Assembly: GCA_013334965.1 (NCBI GenBank)
Contig: JAAXWO010000015.1
Location: forward strand, 1 to 51,446
Length of the DNA: 51,446 nt
DNA from: Chlorobiaceae bacterium
GTDB taxonomy: Bacteria > Bacteroidota > Chlorobiia > Chlorobiales > Chlorobiaceae
Direction of reading: 5' to 3'
The stretch's first letter is position 1, and the number at the start of each line of letters is the position of its first letter. Below the pieces are notes generated by a model. It was not told the origin of the DNA. It made no database searches and saw only the letters and a program-made list of their open reading frames with translations. The position numbers and the translations under genes are program-made. Positions 29,658-36,810 of the stretch are shown in pieces.

Positions 29658-30169
29658 TCATGCACGAACTCGTCGCATCAAGGAAAAGCGTCCGCGGCTA
29701 CGTTCCGGACCTGCCCGTACCGCACGATACCCTCGAACGGATCCTCGATGCCGGGAGGCTCGCCCCATCGGCCAAAAACCTCCAACCATGGAAATTCGTG
29801 CTGGTCAGCTCCCCTGGAATGCTCTCCAAAATCCGCACATGTTATGCACGGGACTGGTTCCGTCAAGCCCCTCATGTGCTCATCGTTACCGGAGACCGCG
29901 AAGCTGCATGGGTGAGGCCCTCCGATGGATGGAACTCCCTCGAAACCGATCTCGCAATCGCCATGGATCATCTGGTGCTCGCCGCACATGCCGAAGGTGT
30001 CGGTACCTGCTGGATCTCCGCCTTCGACCCGATCATGCTCCGTGAAGCGCTCGGCCTGAAACCGACCGAAGAGGTCTTTGCCATCACGCCGCTCGGCTTC
30101 GCTTCTCCGAACGCCGAAACCCGTCCCAAGACACGCAAACCGATTGAAGAGGTAACGGCATTTCTCTAG
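29654..30169 (+). CDS. Nitroreductase family protein
   Basis: A 171-residue FMN-dependent oxidoreductase. Typical blocks are SRKSVRGYVPDLPVPHDTLE, the phosphate-binding RLAPSAKNLQPWKFV, IAMDHLVLAAHAEGVGTCWI and ITPLGFA. It is on the short side for the family. The natural substrate cannot be read from sequence. The 4-bp overlap with the channel gene indicates coupling. ATG at 29660 is an alternative start two codons later. Confidence 0.9.
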   Translation: MIMHELVASRKSVRGYVPDLPVPHDTLERILDAGRLAPSAKNLQPWKFVLVSSPGMLSKIRTCYARDWFRQAPHVLIVTGDREAAWVRPSDGWNSLETDLAIAMDHLVLAAHAEGVGTCWISAFDPIMLREALGLKPTEEVFAITPLGFASPNAETRPKTRKPIEEVTAFL

Positions 30170-30270
30170 CCAAGAGAGCCCGGCTTGACATTCTGACCTT
30201 GGGAATTGCCCGGTATTGCTCTCGAAATCGACTCCTGTTCGATCAACCATGTAACACATTTCTCCTGACC

Positions 30271-31305
30271 ATGCGTCTCAAAAATATCGCACTAACGCTA
30301 CTCCTTTTCACCTCGGTCTCACCCAGCCTGTCGGCCAGGTCTTTACCAATTCCAGTTTCAGCGACCAGCGTCTCCGCAGACCGACTGCCCGACACAAAAG
30401 TCCGCCTCGGAAAAGTCACGGTGACCAAGGATGTTGTCTACTCGACGATTCCCGGCTACCGTCCCTTGCTGCTCGACCTCTATACGCCTGCCGGCAAAGG
30501 CCGTCGACCGCTGATCGTCTACATCCATGGCGGCAGCTGGACCAACGGCTCAAAGCGTTCCACAGCAAACTTCCAGGATTTCCCCGGAGTGCTTGCCGCT
30601 CTTGCAGGACAAGGTTACACCGTCGCATCAGTCGACTATCGGTTGAGCAGCGAAGCGAAATTCCCGGCCGCAGTCCAGGACATCAAGGCAGCAATCCGCT
30701 ACCTGCGTGCCAACGCGAACCGCTACGGAATCGACAGGAGCAGAGTGGCCGTGTGGGGCGCCTCCGCTGGAGCACACCTCGCCGCGATGACCGCGTTCAC
30801 CGGCGACGAAGCGTCGCTTGAACCCGTCGACAGGAGCAACCCGGACCAGTCAGATAGCGTCCAGGCCCTTGTCGGGTGGTACGGCACCTACGAATTGCCC
30901 GGCATGTTCAGGTACGCCATGTCAGCGCCTCCGGTAACAGGCGTCCCCATGTCACCCGAAGAAGCGTCCGAAATTACCGGCCCCCTGAACTTCTTCGGTT
31001 GCACCATGGACGGCTGCCCCCCCGAAATATTCGTAAAAGGAAGCCCGATCAGCTTCGTCGACAAGCATGATCCTCCGACCCTCCTCATCCACGGCACCTC
31101 CGACACCAGGATACCGTCGGAACAATCAGTGGAACTCTATAATGCCCTGAAAGCCTCAGGAGTCAAAACCGACCTCCTGCTGATCGACAGAGCCAGCCAC
31201 GACTGGCTTGGAAACAACCAAAAAGCGACAGCTTCAGCATCGAGGAAAGCGGTCGCGGTAACTTTCGACTGGCTGAGAAAGGTCTTCAGTGAAGGGGGGA
31301 AATAA
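30271..31305 (+). CDS. Secreted alpha/beta hydrolase (carboxylesterase-like)
   Basis: A 344-residue enzyme. A Sec signal peptide (MRLKNIALTLLLFTSVSPSL) precedes the domain. The oxyanion motif HGG (86-88) and the triad Ser165 in WGASAGAH, Asp278 in HGTSDTRIP and His310 in ASHDWLG place it in the hormone-sensitive-lipase/BD-FAE-like esterases. Two Cys pairs in FFGCTMDGCPPE may form a disulfide in the periplasm. The ATG at 30271 was chosen because it starts the signal peptide. It is followed at once by the first copy of the inverted-repeat element. Confidence 0.88.
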   Translation: MRLKNIALTLLLFTSVSPSLSARSLPIPVSATSVSADRLPDTKVRLGKVTVTKDVVYSTIPGYRPLLLDLYTPAGKGRRPLIVYIHGGSWTNGSKRSTANFQDFPGVLAALAGQGYTVASVDYRLSSEAKFPAAVQDIKAAIRYLRANANRYGIDRSRVAVWGASAGAHLAAMTAFTGDEASLEPVDRSNPDQSDSVQALVGWYGTYELPGMFRYAMSAPPVTGVPMSPEEASEITGPLNFFGCTMDGCPPEIFVKGSPISFVDKHDPPTLLIHGTSDTRIPSEQSVELYNALKASGVKTDLLLIDRASHDWLGNNQKATASASRKAVAVTFDWLRKVFSEGGK

Positions 31306-31310
31306 GAACA

Positions 31311-31402
31311 GGACCAAAGGGACTTGAAGAACGAAAATGTAAAAGCCCGCTCGTCCCAGGTAACCGACCCTGCCGGGCCAACCCTTATCTCCTTTTGGTC
31401 CC
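31311..31402. repeat. Inverted-repeat element, copy A
   Basis: GGACCAAAGGGA (31311-31322) is imperfectly inverted as CCTTTTGGTCCC (31391-31402). The left 30 nt match copy B (32480-32509) at 28 of 30 positions, in the same orientation. The left arm shows 9-nt phasing of GGAC units as in the element at 143-238. No coding capacity. Confidence 0.75.
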
Positions 31403-31461
31403 CTGAGTTCTTCTTTATTGTTATCTTTCAGGTACAACCTGTAACAAGGGAGTAACCAATC

Positions 31462-32169
31462 GTGTCTGATCAGGAAACAAATCGGGCGAAATCGCTGCCG
31501 ATCCGGAGAACTTATCTCGACCGGCAGACGCCGTTCAGCTTTTCCTGCATGCGCTGCCTGAAATGCTGCGAATCAAAAAAAATACAGGTCAACCCTTACG
31601 AAATTGCGCGACTTGCCCGGAATCTGGGGATATCGACGACTGAATTCATTGCCGGGTATACTGACGGTAACGGCACATTCCTGAAATTCGACGAACAGAA
31701 CAGATGCACCTTTCTCGGTCCCGAAGGGTGCCTTGTTCATGCCGACCGACCGCTCGTTTGCAGACTGTATCCGCTCGGGCGGCATTTCAACGACCGTAAA
31801 GAAGAGTGGTTTTCAGAAATAGAGCCGGACACGGAATGCCGGGGCGAGTACGGCGACGATACATCTATCGAAAACTATCTTGCCGAACAGGAGGTTCAAG
31901 CCTACACACAAGCGGCTGACAGTTATCTCGACCTGCTCTGGGAGATGATGAATCTGCTTGAAGAGACGGCCGACGACGAAGGCGCCTCCGCAGATTCGGG
32001 ATCAACCTCAGTCGACGAACGCGACATGCCTGAAAACGGGGAGTGGCTCGACATGGATATGGCAGTCAGAAACCATTGCCTCCGGAAAGGGCAGCCGTGT
32101 CCCCTCGATCTTGATGAAAAAACCCGCATGCATCAGGAAGTAATACGTCTCTGGATAAAACAATCATAA
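31462..32169 (+). CDS. YkgJ-family cysteine-cluster protein
   Basis: A 235-residue protein of the YkgJ (CxxCxxCC, zinc- or iron-chelating) family. The N-terminal cluster is FSCMRCLKCCESKK (Cys29, 32, 35, 36). Cys82, Cys90 and Cys100 follow in the NRCTFLGPEGC ... RPLVCRLYP block; the second half is acidic with a further Cys pair (HCLRKGQPC). The family is thought to bind metal or an Fe-S cluster, but its function is not established. The start is GTG at 31462 with AAGGGAG at a good distance. The small secreted peptide gene follows after 13 bp, and the pair is bracketed by two repeat elements. Confidence 0.85.
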   Translation: MSDQETNRAKSLPIRRTYLDRQTPFSFSCMRCLKCCESKKIQVNPYEIARLARNLGISTTEFIAGYTDGNGTFLKFDEQNRCTFLGPEGCLVHADRPLVCRLYPLGRHFNDRKEEWFSEIEPDTECRGEYGDDTSIENYLAEQEVQAYTQAADSYLDLLWEMMNLLEETADDEGASADSGSTSVDERDMPENGEWLDMDMAVRNHCLRKGQPCPLDLDEKTRMHQEVIRLWIKQS

Positions 32170-32182
32170 ACGGAGAAGAGCC

Positions 32183-32458
32183 ATGAACAAACGCTCAAAA
32201 AAAGCCATTGCGATGGCTGCGGCCGTAACATCACTCGGAGCGGCACTCGGCGTTGCGACCGAAGAGTTGCATGCTGAAAGCGCCGCACCTGCAAAGGAGG
32301 CCAAAGCCATTAAACTGGATAATGTAAAAGCCGATTCAGCACAGATCAAGCTCTCCAACCAGCACAAAGGCTCAACGCAGATTAAAATGTCCGATCAGCA
32401 CAAAATCCCGACAGACAATAAAGGGTCAAACGCGATAAAGTGGGAATACAAGAAGTAG
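32183..32458 (+). CDS. Small secreted repeat peptide
   Basis: A 91-residue protein. A Sec signal peptide (MNKRSKKAIAMAAAVTSLGA, Ala-rich, probable cleavage near LHAES) precedes a 50-residue polar, lysine-rich region with four IK dipeptides: KAIKLDN, two copies of the unit QIK(L/M)S(N/D)QHK, and NAIKWEYKK at the C-terminus. No Cys. I do not recognise the family. A GGAGAAGAG Shine-Dalgarno sequence supports the start. It is translated downstream of the YkgJ-family gene (13 bp), so the two probably work together or share regulation. Confidence 0.7.
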   Translation: MNKRSKKAIAMAAAVTSLGAALGVATEELHAESAAPAKEAKAIKLDNVKADSAQIKLSNQHKGSTQIKMSDQHKIPTDNKGSNAIKWEYKK

Positions 32459-32478
32459 GAAACCCAGGAAGCAAGAAC

Positions 32479-32570
32479 TGGACCAAAGGGACTTAAAGGA
32501 CGAAAATGTCAAGCCCCTTCATCGTAAGCATCAGGCCTGCACGGACAAACCGTTGGGTCCTTTTGGTCCA
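32479..32570. repeat. Inverted-repeat element, copy B
   Basis: TGGACCAAAGGGAC (32479-32492) is inverted as GTCCTTTTGGTCCA (32557-32570), 13 of 14 pairs complementary. Same orientation as copy A, 1.17 kb away. A T-run (32580-32585) follows the right arm, so the hairpin may also end transcription of the YkgJ/peptide pair. Confidence 0.75.
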
Positions 32571-32644
32571 TTAAGCCGTTTTTTCATTTGGGTTATTCTT
32601 GCACCCCCTTTGTGAAAACCTGTCTCGGACCTTACATCCCCCAC

Positions 32645-33094
32645 TCAAACCACCTGTTCGAACAGCTCCCGCTCCAACCCCCTCCGCGTCACCAGTCCAC
32701 CAAGCTTCTTCCCGCCTCCGTAGACCCATTTGCCGAACTCGATGGCGGCGTTTTCGTACTGCCCCTTGTTGAGCAGTTTCAGGAGCGTGCTGTTTTTCAG
32801 GTTCTGGGCCCCGGCGTTGTAGGCGAAGTCCACGAGGGCGTCGAACTGGTTCTGGTTGATTTCGACGGTAACGTAGCGGGTAACGGCAGCTTCATACTCC
32901 CCGAGGGTGGCACGCATGATGTCGTCAGCCTGTTCCTGCGTAATGGGGGAATCGGTCAGCTTTACCGCACGGCCGTCGGCGTACCTCGTTGAGCCGTAAC
33001 CGATCGTGGGGATTCCTGCCGGACAACGGTAGGGTTTGGCCCTGAAGCCTTCACTCTTTCTGATGAGGTTTAAACAACCTTCTGATACTTGCAT
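32645..33094 (-). CDS. GH24 phage-type lysozyme (endolysin-like)
   Basis: A 149-residue muramidase with no signal peptide. The GH24 catalytic pattern is Glu15-x8-Cys24-x5-Thr30 in SEGFRAKPYRCPAGIPTIGYG, the Cys-for-Asp variant common in phage lysozymes. The rest (QFDALVDFAYNAGAQNLKNS, LVTRRGLERELF) matches the family throughout. No holin, spanin or other phage gene is nearby, so it is an orphan, probably acquired from a phage. ATG at 33094 was preferred over an in-frame TTG at 33136. A terminator-like hairpin lies about 50 nt upstream in the leader. Confidence 0.9.
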   Translation of the reverse strand: MQVSEGCLNLIRKSEGFRAKPYRCPAGIPTIGYGSTRYADGRAVKLTDSPITQEQADDIMRATLGEYEAAVTRYVTVEINQNQFDALVDFAYNAGAQNLKNSTLLKLLNKGQYENAAIEFGKWVYGGGKKLGGLVTRRGLERELFEQVV

Positions 33095-33146
33095 CTCTTG
33101 TCGTGTATGGTTTGTGGAATTGGTGAAACCGATCAACAGACACCTG

Positions 33147-33185
33147 AAAAAAAACGGGTTGCTCGCCGATCAATAACCGCAACCC
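33147..33185 (-). terminator. Terminator or attenuator in the lysozyme leader
   Basis: GGGTTGC and GCAACCC (33156-33162 with 33179-33185, 16-nt loop) are followed on the minus strand by G and eight T residues (33147-33154). It points leftward and ends about 50 nt before the lysozyme ATG. Confidence 0.6.
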
Positions 33186-33266
33186 TTTATTTAAATAGGT
33201 AATAAATCACATATAATTTACCAACGCACGACAGTTTATGTCAGTCATGGGAACGATATAAAAGAA

Positions 33267-33312
33267 TAAAGCGAAAAAGGCTGCCCGGTATGACGCAGCC
33301 TTTTTCGCTTTA
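33267..33312. terminator. Strong bidirectional terminator after sqr unit
   Basis: A perfect 18-bp stem (33267-33284 with 33295-33312) with a 10-nt loop. The A5/T5 tracts within the stem serve both directions. It lies about 40 bp beyond the stop of the small gene at 33351. Confidence 0.85.
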
Positions 33313-33350
33313 TGTTCAGTGCGTTCTGGAGTCGTAACCCCTGAAGATGC

Positions 33351-33509
33351 TTAGGAGTGACCGCCGGCCACGATGCGGATCATCTTGATGTTCAGGATAA
33401 AGAACCTGATGATCTGCCATGGCAGGAATTTCCTCCAGAACAGCGTGGTTTTGTCCGGCACCGGAGGATAGGCCTCGTCGTAGTATGCCTTGATTTTATA
33501 GTTGCCCAT
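33351..33509 (-). CDS. Small conserved-looking protein downstream of sqr
   Basis: A 52-residue ORF between sqr (99 bp upstream) and the strong terminator. It starts MGNYKIKAYYDEAYPPVPD and continues with an aromatic, basic amphipathic stretch (FWRKFLPWQIIRFFILNIKM), ending VAGGHS. The stretch could lie on or in the membrane and resembles in character the membrane-binding C-terminus of SQR. No strong Shine-Dalgarno site. I do not recognise the family. Position and composition suggest a real gene co-transcribed with sqr. Confidence 0.6.
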   Translation of the reverse strand: MGNYKIKAYYDEAYPPVPDKTTLFWRKFLPWQIIRFFILNIKMIRIVAGGHS

Positions 33510-33608
33510 TGGTCATGAATTTTGACGTTGCAATCAGTATACGATTTCCTTCTCTGTTTCATTCTGAAGTACGATGGTGATCCACCAGGTCGCGCAACAG
33601 ATTAATCC

Positions 33609-35066
33609 CTACTCCGGGATCAGGTACCAGAACGGATATCCCTTCGCCTTGTGAAAGAACAGGTAGTGGAGAATGAACTTCAGCCAGTGGCCGGCAAGAC
33701 CGGCTTCGCCGACAGAGTAATTCATGTCGCGGCCCCATTCGGGATACTTGTCCCAGTCGGGAACGACCGGAAAAAGGGTCATCGAGGCGCCGAGTCCGTC
33801 GAACGATCCGAAACCGGCCGACACGATGCAGGCTGCACCCATTCGGCTCATCGAAGCCTTGTGGTGATGCTCTTTGTGGCCGCCCAGGATCTGCTCTGCG
33901 ATGTTGAGCGCGACGATCTTTCCCATAACCCCGGAAGGCATACCGGTACGTGGCGGCGTCGGGAATATCTGGCGTCCGCTCGGGCTCGACATGGGTTTGG
34001 AGATCGGATGCGGCGGGGCAAAGGCAATGCCTGCCGCGTAAACGTTTTTGTAGAGCGGATTCTGGTAAACCGTCGGCCAGTCGTTTGCAGACCAATCCTC
34101 GAAGGCCTTGGGGGTATAATCGGCATCGACCTTCATGAACTTGCTCGGTGCGAAAATCTTTTCGGTGATGTCGGCGCCGCTCTTGTCGACGGCGGTCATG
34201 CCGACGCCCGAGAACGAGGGAATGAGCATGGCGAAATCGAACTCCTGGGTCTTCATTTCACCGTCGAGGGTTTCATAGTAGGCGACTCCCGGCTCTACCT
34301 TGTAGACACCCGCCCTGCGAATCCAGTTGATTCCGTACTCAGCAAGGAGTGATTCCGTGAAAACCTTGGTTGGGGTAATGTAACCGCCCCTTTTGATGAA
34401 CGCGCCGCCCATGCCGAAGTCGCCCAGTTCGTACTCGTTCGAGATCCAGGAGATCTGCGCCATGTCGCTCAGGCCGCGCCTCGAAATTTCGTAGGCGACG
34501 TTCAGTATGTATTCGAACGCGGCGCCCTGGCAAGTCGCCATGGCATGACCGGTACCGATGAGGAATCGCTGCTTCTGGCCGGCCTGCATTTTTTTAATGC
34601 TCTCCTGCAACTGCTCCCATGCGTGCGCCGCATGGCTGTAGGTGCAGACCGAAAGGCTGTTCTTGTCCGGACCAAGGCCTTCGGTAGCCTCGAAGTTCAG
34701 CTTCGGGCCGGTCGCGTTGACGAGGTAATCATAGGTGATGTTCTCAAGCTGCCCGGCACTCTCGCCTGAGGTGTATTCGATCGTGACGTATCCGCCATCG
34801 TATCCCGAATCTCCTTCGGGATGGATTTCAAGAGCCTTGGCCTGCTTGAAGACGATGCCCCAGCGGCTGTAGACCTTTTCCAGTTTGAAGCGGACCTGGT
34901 CGATGGTCATCTGCCCGACGCCGACCCAGATGTTCGAAGGTATCCACTGATAATAGCTGTTGGGAGAGACAACGACGACCTCATGATGCTTTCCGAGCTT
35001 CTTCTTGAGAAACGAGGCACATGTATGGCCCGCTACGCCGGCCCCTAAAACGACGACCTTTGCCAT
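33609..35066 (-). CDS. sqr: Sulfide:quinone reductase
   Basis: A 485-residue FAD flavoprotein that oxidises sulfide to polysulfide and reduces membrane quinone, feeding electrons to photosynthetic transport. The N-terminal FAD motif is VVVLGAGVAGHTCASFLKKK (residues 4-23). Cys141, Cys179 and Cys413 are candidates for the redox cysteines; Cys16 lies in the FAD site. The C-terminal helices (AGHWLKFILHYLFFHKAKGY) give monotopic membrane binding. The subtype cannot be fixed without a tree; a green-sulfur-bacterial membrane type (type IV-like) is my best guess. A sigma-70 promoter predicts a leader of about 220 nt, which contains a small upstream ORF. No good Shine-Dalgarno site of its own. Confidence 0.9.
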   Translation of the reverse strand: MAKVVVLGAGVAGHTCASFLKKKLGKHHEVVVVSPNSYYQWIPSNIWVGVGQMTIDQVRFKLEKVYSRWGIVFKQAKALEIHPEGDSGYDGGYVTIEYTSGESAGQLENITYDYLVNATGPKLNFEATEGLGPDKNSLSVCTYSHAAHAWEQLQESIKKMQAGQKQRFLIGTGHAMATCQGAAFEYILNVAYEISRRGLSDMAQISWISNEYELGDFGMGGAFIKRGGYITPTKVFTESLLAEYGINWIRRAGVYKVEPGVAYYETLDGEMKTQEFDFAMLIPSFSGVGMTAVDKSGADITEKIFAPSKFMKVDADYTPKAFEDWSANDWPTVYQNPLYKNVYAAGIAFAPPHPISKPMSSPSGRQIFPTPPRTGMPSGVMGKIVALNIAEQILGGHKEHHHKASMSRMGAACIVSAGFGSFDGLGASMTLFPVVPDWDKYPEWGRDMNYSVGEAGLAGHWLKFILHYLFFHKAKGYPFWYLIPE

Positions 35067-35125
35067 ATAACGTCAAGGTTTTCGATGATTGATGAATGCG
35101 CTTCTCCGGTTGCATTACGCATCAT
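35045..35125 (-). CDS. Possible 26-codon upstream ORF overlapping sqr
   Basis: A 26-residue frame (starts MMRNATGEAH, ends WQRSSF) with AGGAG 8 nt before its ATG. It ends 22 nt inside sqr in another reading frame. sqr itself lacks a comparable ribosome site, so translational coupling or leader control is possible. Real translation is unproven. Confidence 0.3.
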   Translation of the reverse strand: MMRNATGEAHSSIIENLDVIWQRSSF

Positions 35126-35470
35126 CTCAAAAGCTCCTGACGGTAGGGGGACGGCAGGGGAGAACTGATTGATACTGCTCGACAACAGGAAGGCATGACC
35201 GGGTTCGACAGCATCTGCAAGGGACTCTGGTCAGTAGCCCTGTGATTTCAACAAAGGAGAATGGTAAACGACAGACTCAGTAAATCTGCAATGCAATTAT
35301 AAGCATAAGCCCATAATTAAACAAGATCCCCTGCAATTATTGACATAAAAAAGAGGTCGATGCCGAAGAGCGTAACCGACCCGGCCCAGACTGAATTTTA
35401 AGGCCGCAGGAACGGTTACGATTATTACGACTGGCCAAAGGGCAAACAACCATTCCCCACCGGAGGCGTC
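35067..35470. other. Divergent intergenic region sqr / ArsA gene
   Basis: 404 bp. It holds the sqr promoter (35296-35324), the sqr leader with the small upstream ORF (35045-35125), and the upstream region of the ArsA gene, for which I see no convincing promoter (a TTGACA at about 35338 has no good -10). The ArsA gene has a GGAGG site 7 nt before its ATG. Confidence 0.5.
35296..35324 (-). promoter_or_regulatory. Sigma-70-type promoter of sqr
   Basis: On the minus strand TTGTTT (35319-35324) and a perfect TATAAT (35296-35301) are 17 nt apart. The predicted start near 35289 gives a leader of about 220 nt. Confidence 0.55.
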
Positions 35471-36673
35471 ATGAGAAACCTCATCTTTACAGGCAAAGGA
35501 GGCGTCGGAAAAACCTCGGTAGCCGCTGCAACAGCCGTCAGGGCGGCTGAAATGGGCTACAGGACGCTGGTCATTTCGACCGATCCCGCCCACAGCCTCG
35601 GCGACTCTTTCGATATCGAACTGGGCCCGTCGCCGGTCAAGATCGCCGAAAACCTTTACGGACAGGAGGTCAGCGTCTACGGAGACCTTTCTCTCAACTG
35701 GGAGATCGTGCGCGAGCATTTCGCCCACCTCATGCAGGTGCAGGGAATCCAGGGCATCTACGTCGAGGAGATGGGCGTGCTGCCAGGAATGGAGGAGCTG
35801 TTCTCGCTCTCCTACATCAAACGATACAACGAGTCGAAGGAGTATGACCTGCTGGTGGTGGACTGCGCGCCGACGGGAGAGACCCTGCGCCTGCTCTCCA
35901 TTCCGGAGACCTTCGGCTGGATGCTCAAGCTCATGCGCAACCTTGAGAAGTATGTGGTGAAGCCCATGATCCGCCCCCTGTCGAAAAAAATCAGCAAGCT
36001 GCACGATTACGTTCCGGAAACCGAGGTATACGAACAGGTCGACCACCTGTTTTCATCGATTGACGGAATCATCGACCTCCTGTCCGACGGATCGAAAACC
36101 ACGGTCAGACTTGTCATGAATCCTGAGAAAATGGTGATCAAGGAGTCGATGCGGGCGCTCACCTACCTCAACCTTTACGGCATCACTGTCGACCAGGTGG
36201 TGATCAACCGCGTCTACATGGACGATGTTGACGGGAAGTATTTCGCCGGCTGGAAGGAGATCCAGAAAAAATATATCGAACAGATCGAGACCTCGTTTGC
36301 GCCGATTCCGATCACCAAAGTGCCGCTTTTCCCGAAAGAGGTGCTTGGTCTCGAAATGCTCAGGACAGTCGGCAGTACCGTGTACGGTGAAAGGAACCCT
36401 CTCGACATCTTTTACCATGAGGAACATGTGGAGATCACCAAGGTCGCCGAGGGGCACTATGTGATGAAGCTGCGGTTGCCGTTCGTGTTTGACAACAAAA
36501 TGGAGGCCAACGTCACGCAGGTCGGGGATTCGCTGACCGTCAGGATCGGCAATTACCAGAAAGCCGTCGTCCTGCCGCTCTTCCTTGCCGGCATGAAGGT
36601 CGCCCATGCGGGTTATGAGGAGAAGTGGCTCGCCATCGAATTCAGGAAAAAAGAGGCTGCCGCCGCGCAATAA
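35471..36673 (+). CDS. ArsA/GET3-family ATPase with C-terminal HSP20-like domain
   Basis: A 400-residue dimer-forming ATPase. The deviant Walker A motif is GKGGVGKT (residues 8-15); switch I is [13 protein letters not shown]; the ArsA signature is [16 protein letters not shown] near residue 137. The last 90 residues (about 315-400) form an ArsA_HSP20-type beta domain. The family includes arsenite pump ATPases and tail-anchored-protein targeting factors; no arsB or arsR is nearby and the metal-binding Cys set is absent, so arsenic transport is not supported. Multiple such paralogues are known in green sulfur bacteria with undefined roles. It is divergent from sqr; iorA follows by 137 bp. Confidence 0.88.
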   Translation: MRNLIFTGKGGVGKTSVAAATAVRAAEMGYRTLVISTDPAHSLGDSFDIELGPSPVKIAENLYGQEVSVYGDLSLNWEIVREHFAHLMQVQGIQGIYVEEMGVLPGMEELFSLSYIKRYNESKEYDLLVVDCAPTGETLRLLSIPETFGWMLKLMRNLEKYVVKPMIRPLSKKISKLHDYVPETEVYEQVDHLFSSIDGIIDLLSDGSKTTVRLVMNPEKMVIKESMRALTYLNLYGITVDQVVINRVYMDDVDGKYFAGWKEIQKKYIEQIETSFAPIPITKVPLFPKEVLGLEMLRTVGSTVYGERNPLDIFYHEEHVEITKVAEGHYVMKLRLPFVFDNKMEANVTQVGDSLTVRIGNYQKAVVLPLFLAGMKVAHAGYEEKWLAIEFRKKEAAAAQ

Positions 36674-36810
36674 CAAGTGGCCCGGCCAGGATCGTAATCG
36701 TATTTCAAAAAGGGTGGAATGAGACGTAAATGCGAGAATCACGTTTTATCCCTCCCTTCAGAAGAAAAAATTTATGATCTTTGGGAATTACATAAGTATT
36801 GAACCCTCGA

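Noticed and set aside
31462-32458. Firm RiPP biosynthesis call for the YkgJ/peptide pair
   Set aside because: No known maturase, protease or exporter is present and the peptide lacks a recognisable core; left as a hypothesis.
32645-33094. Prophage remnant around the lysozyme
   Set aside because: No other phage gene, integrase or attachment site is visible; only an orphan lysozyme is supported.
35471-36673. Arsenite pump ATPase (arsA in an ars operon)
   Set aside because: No arsB, arsR or arsC nearby and no metal-binding Cys pattern; family-level call only.
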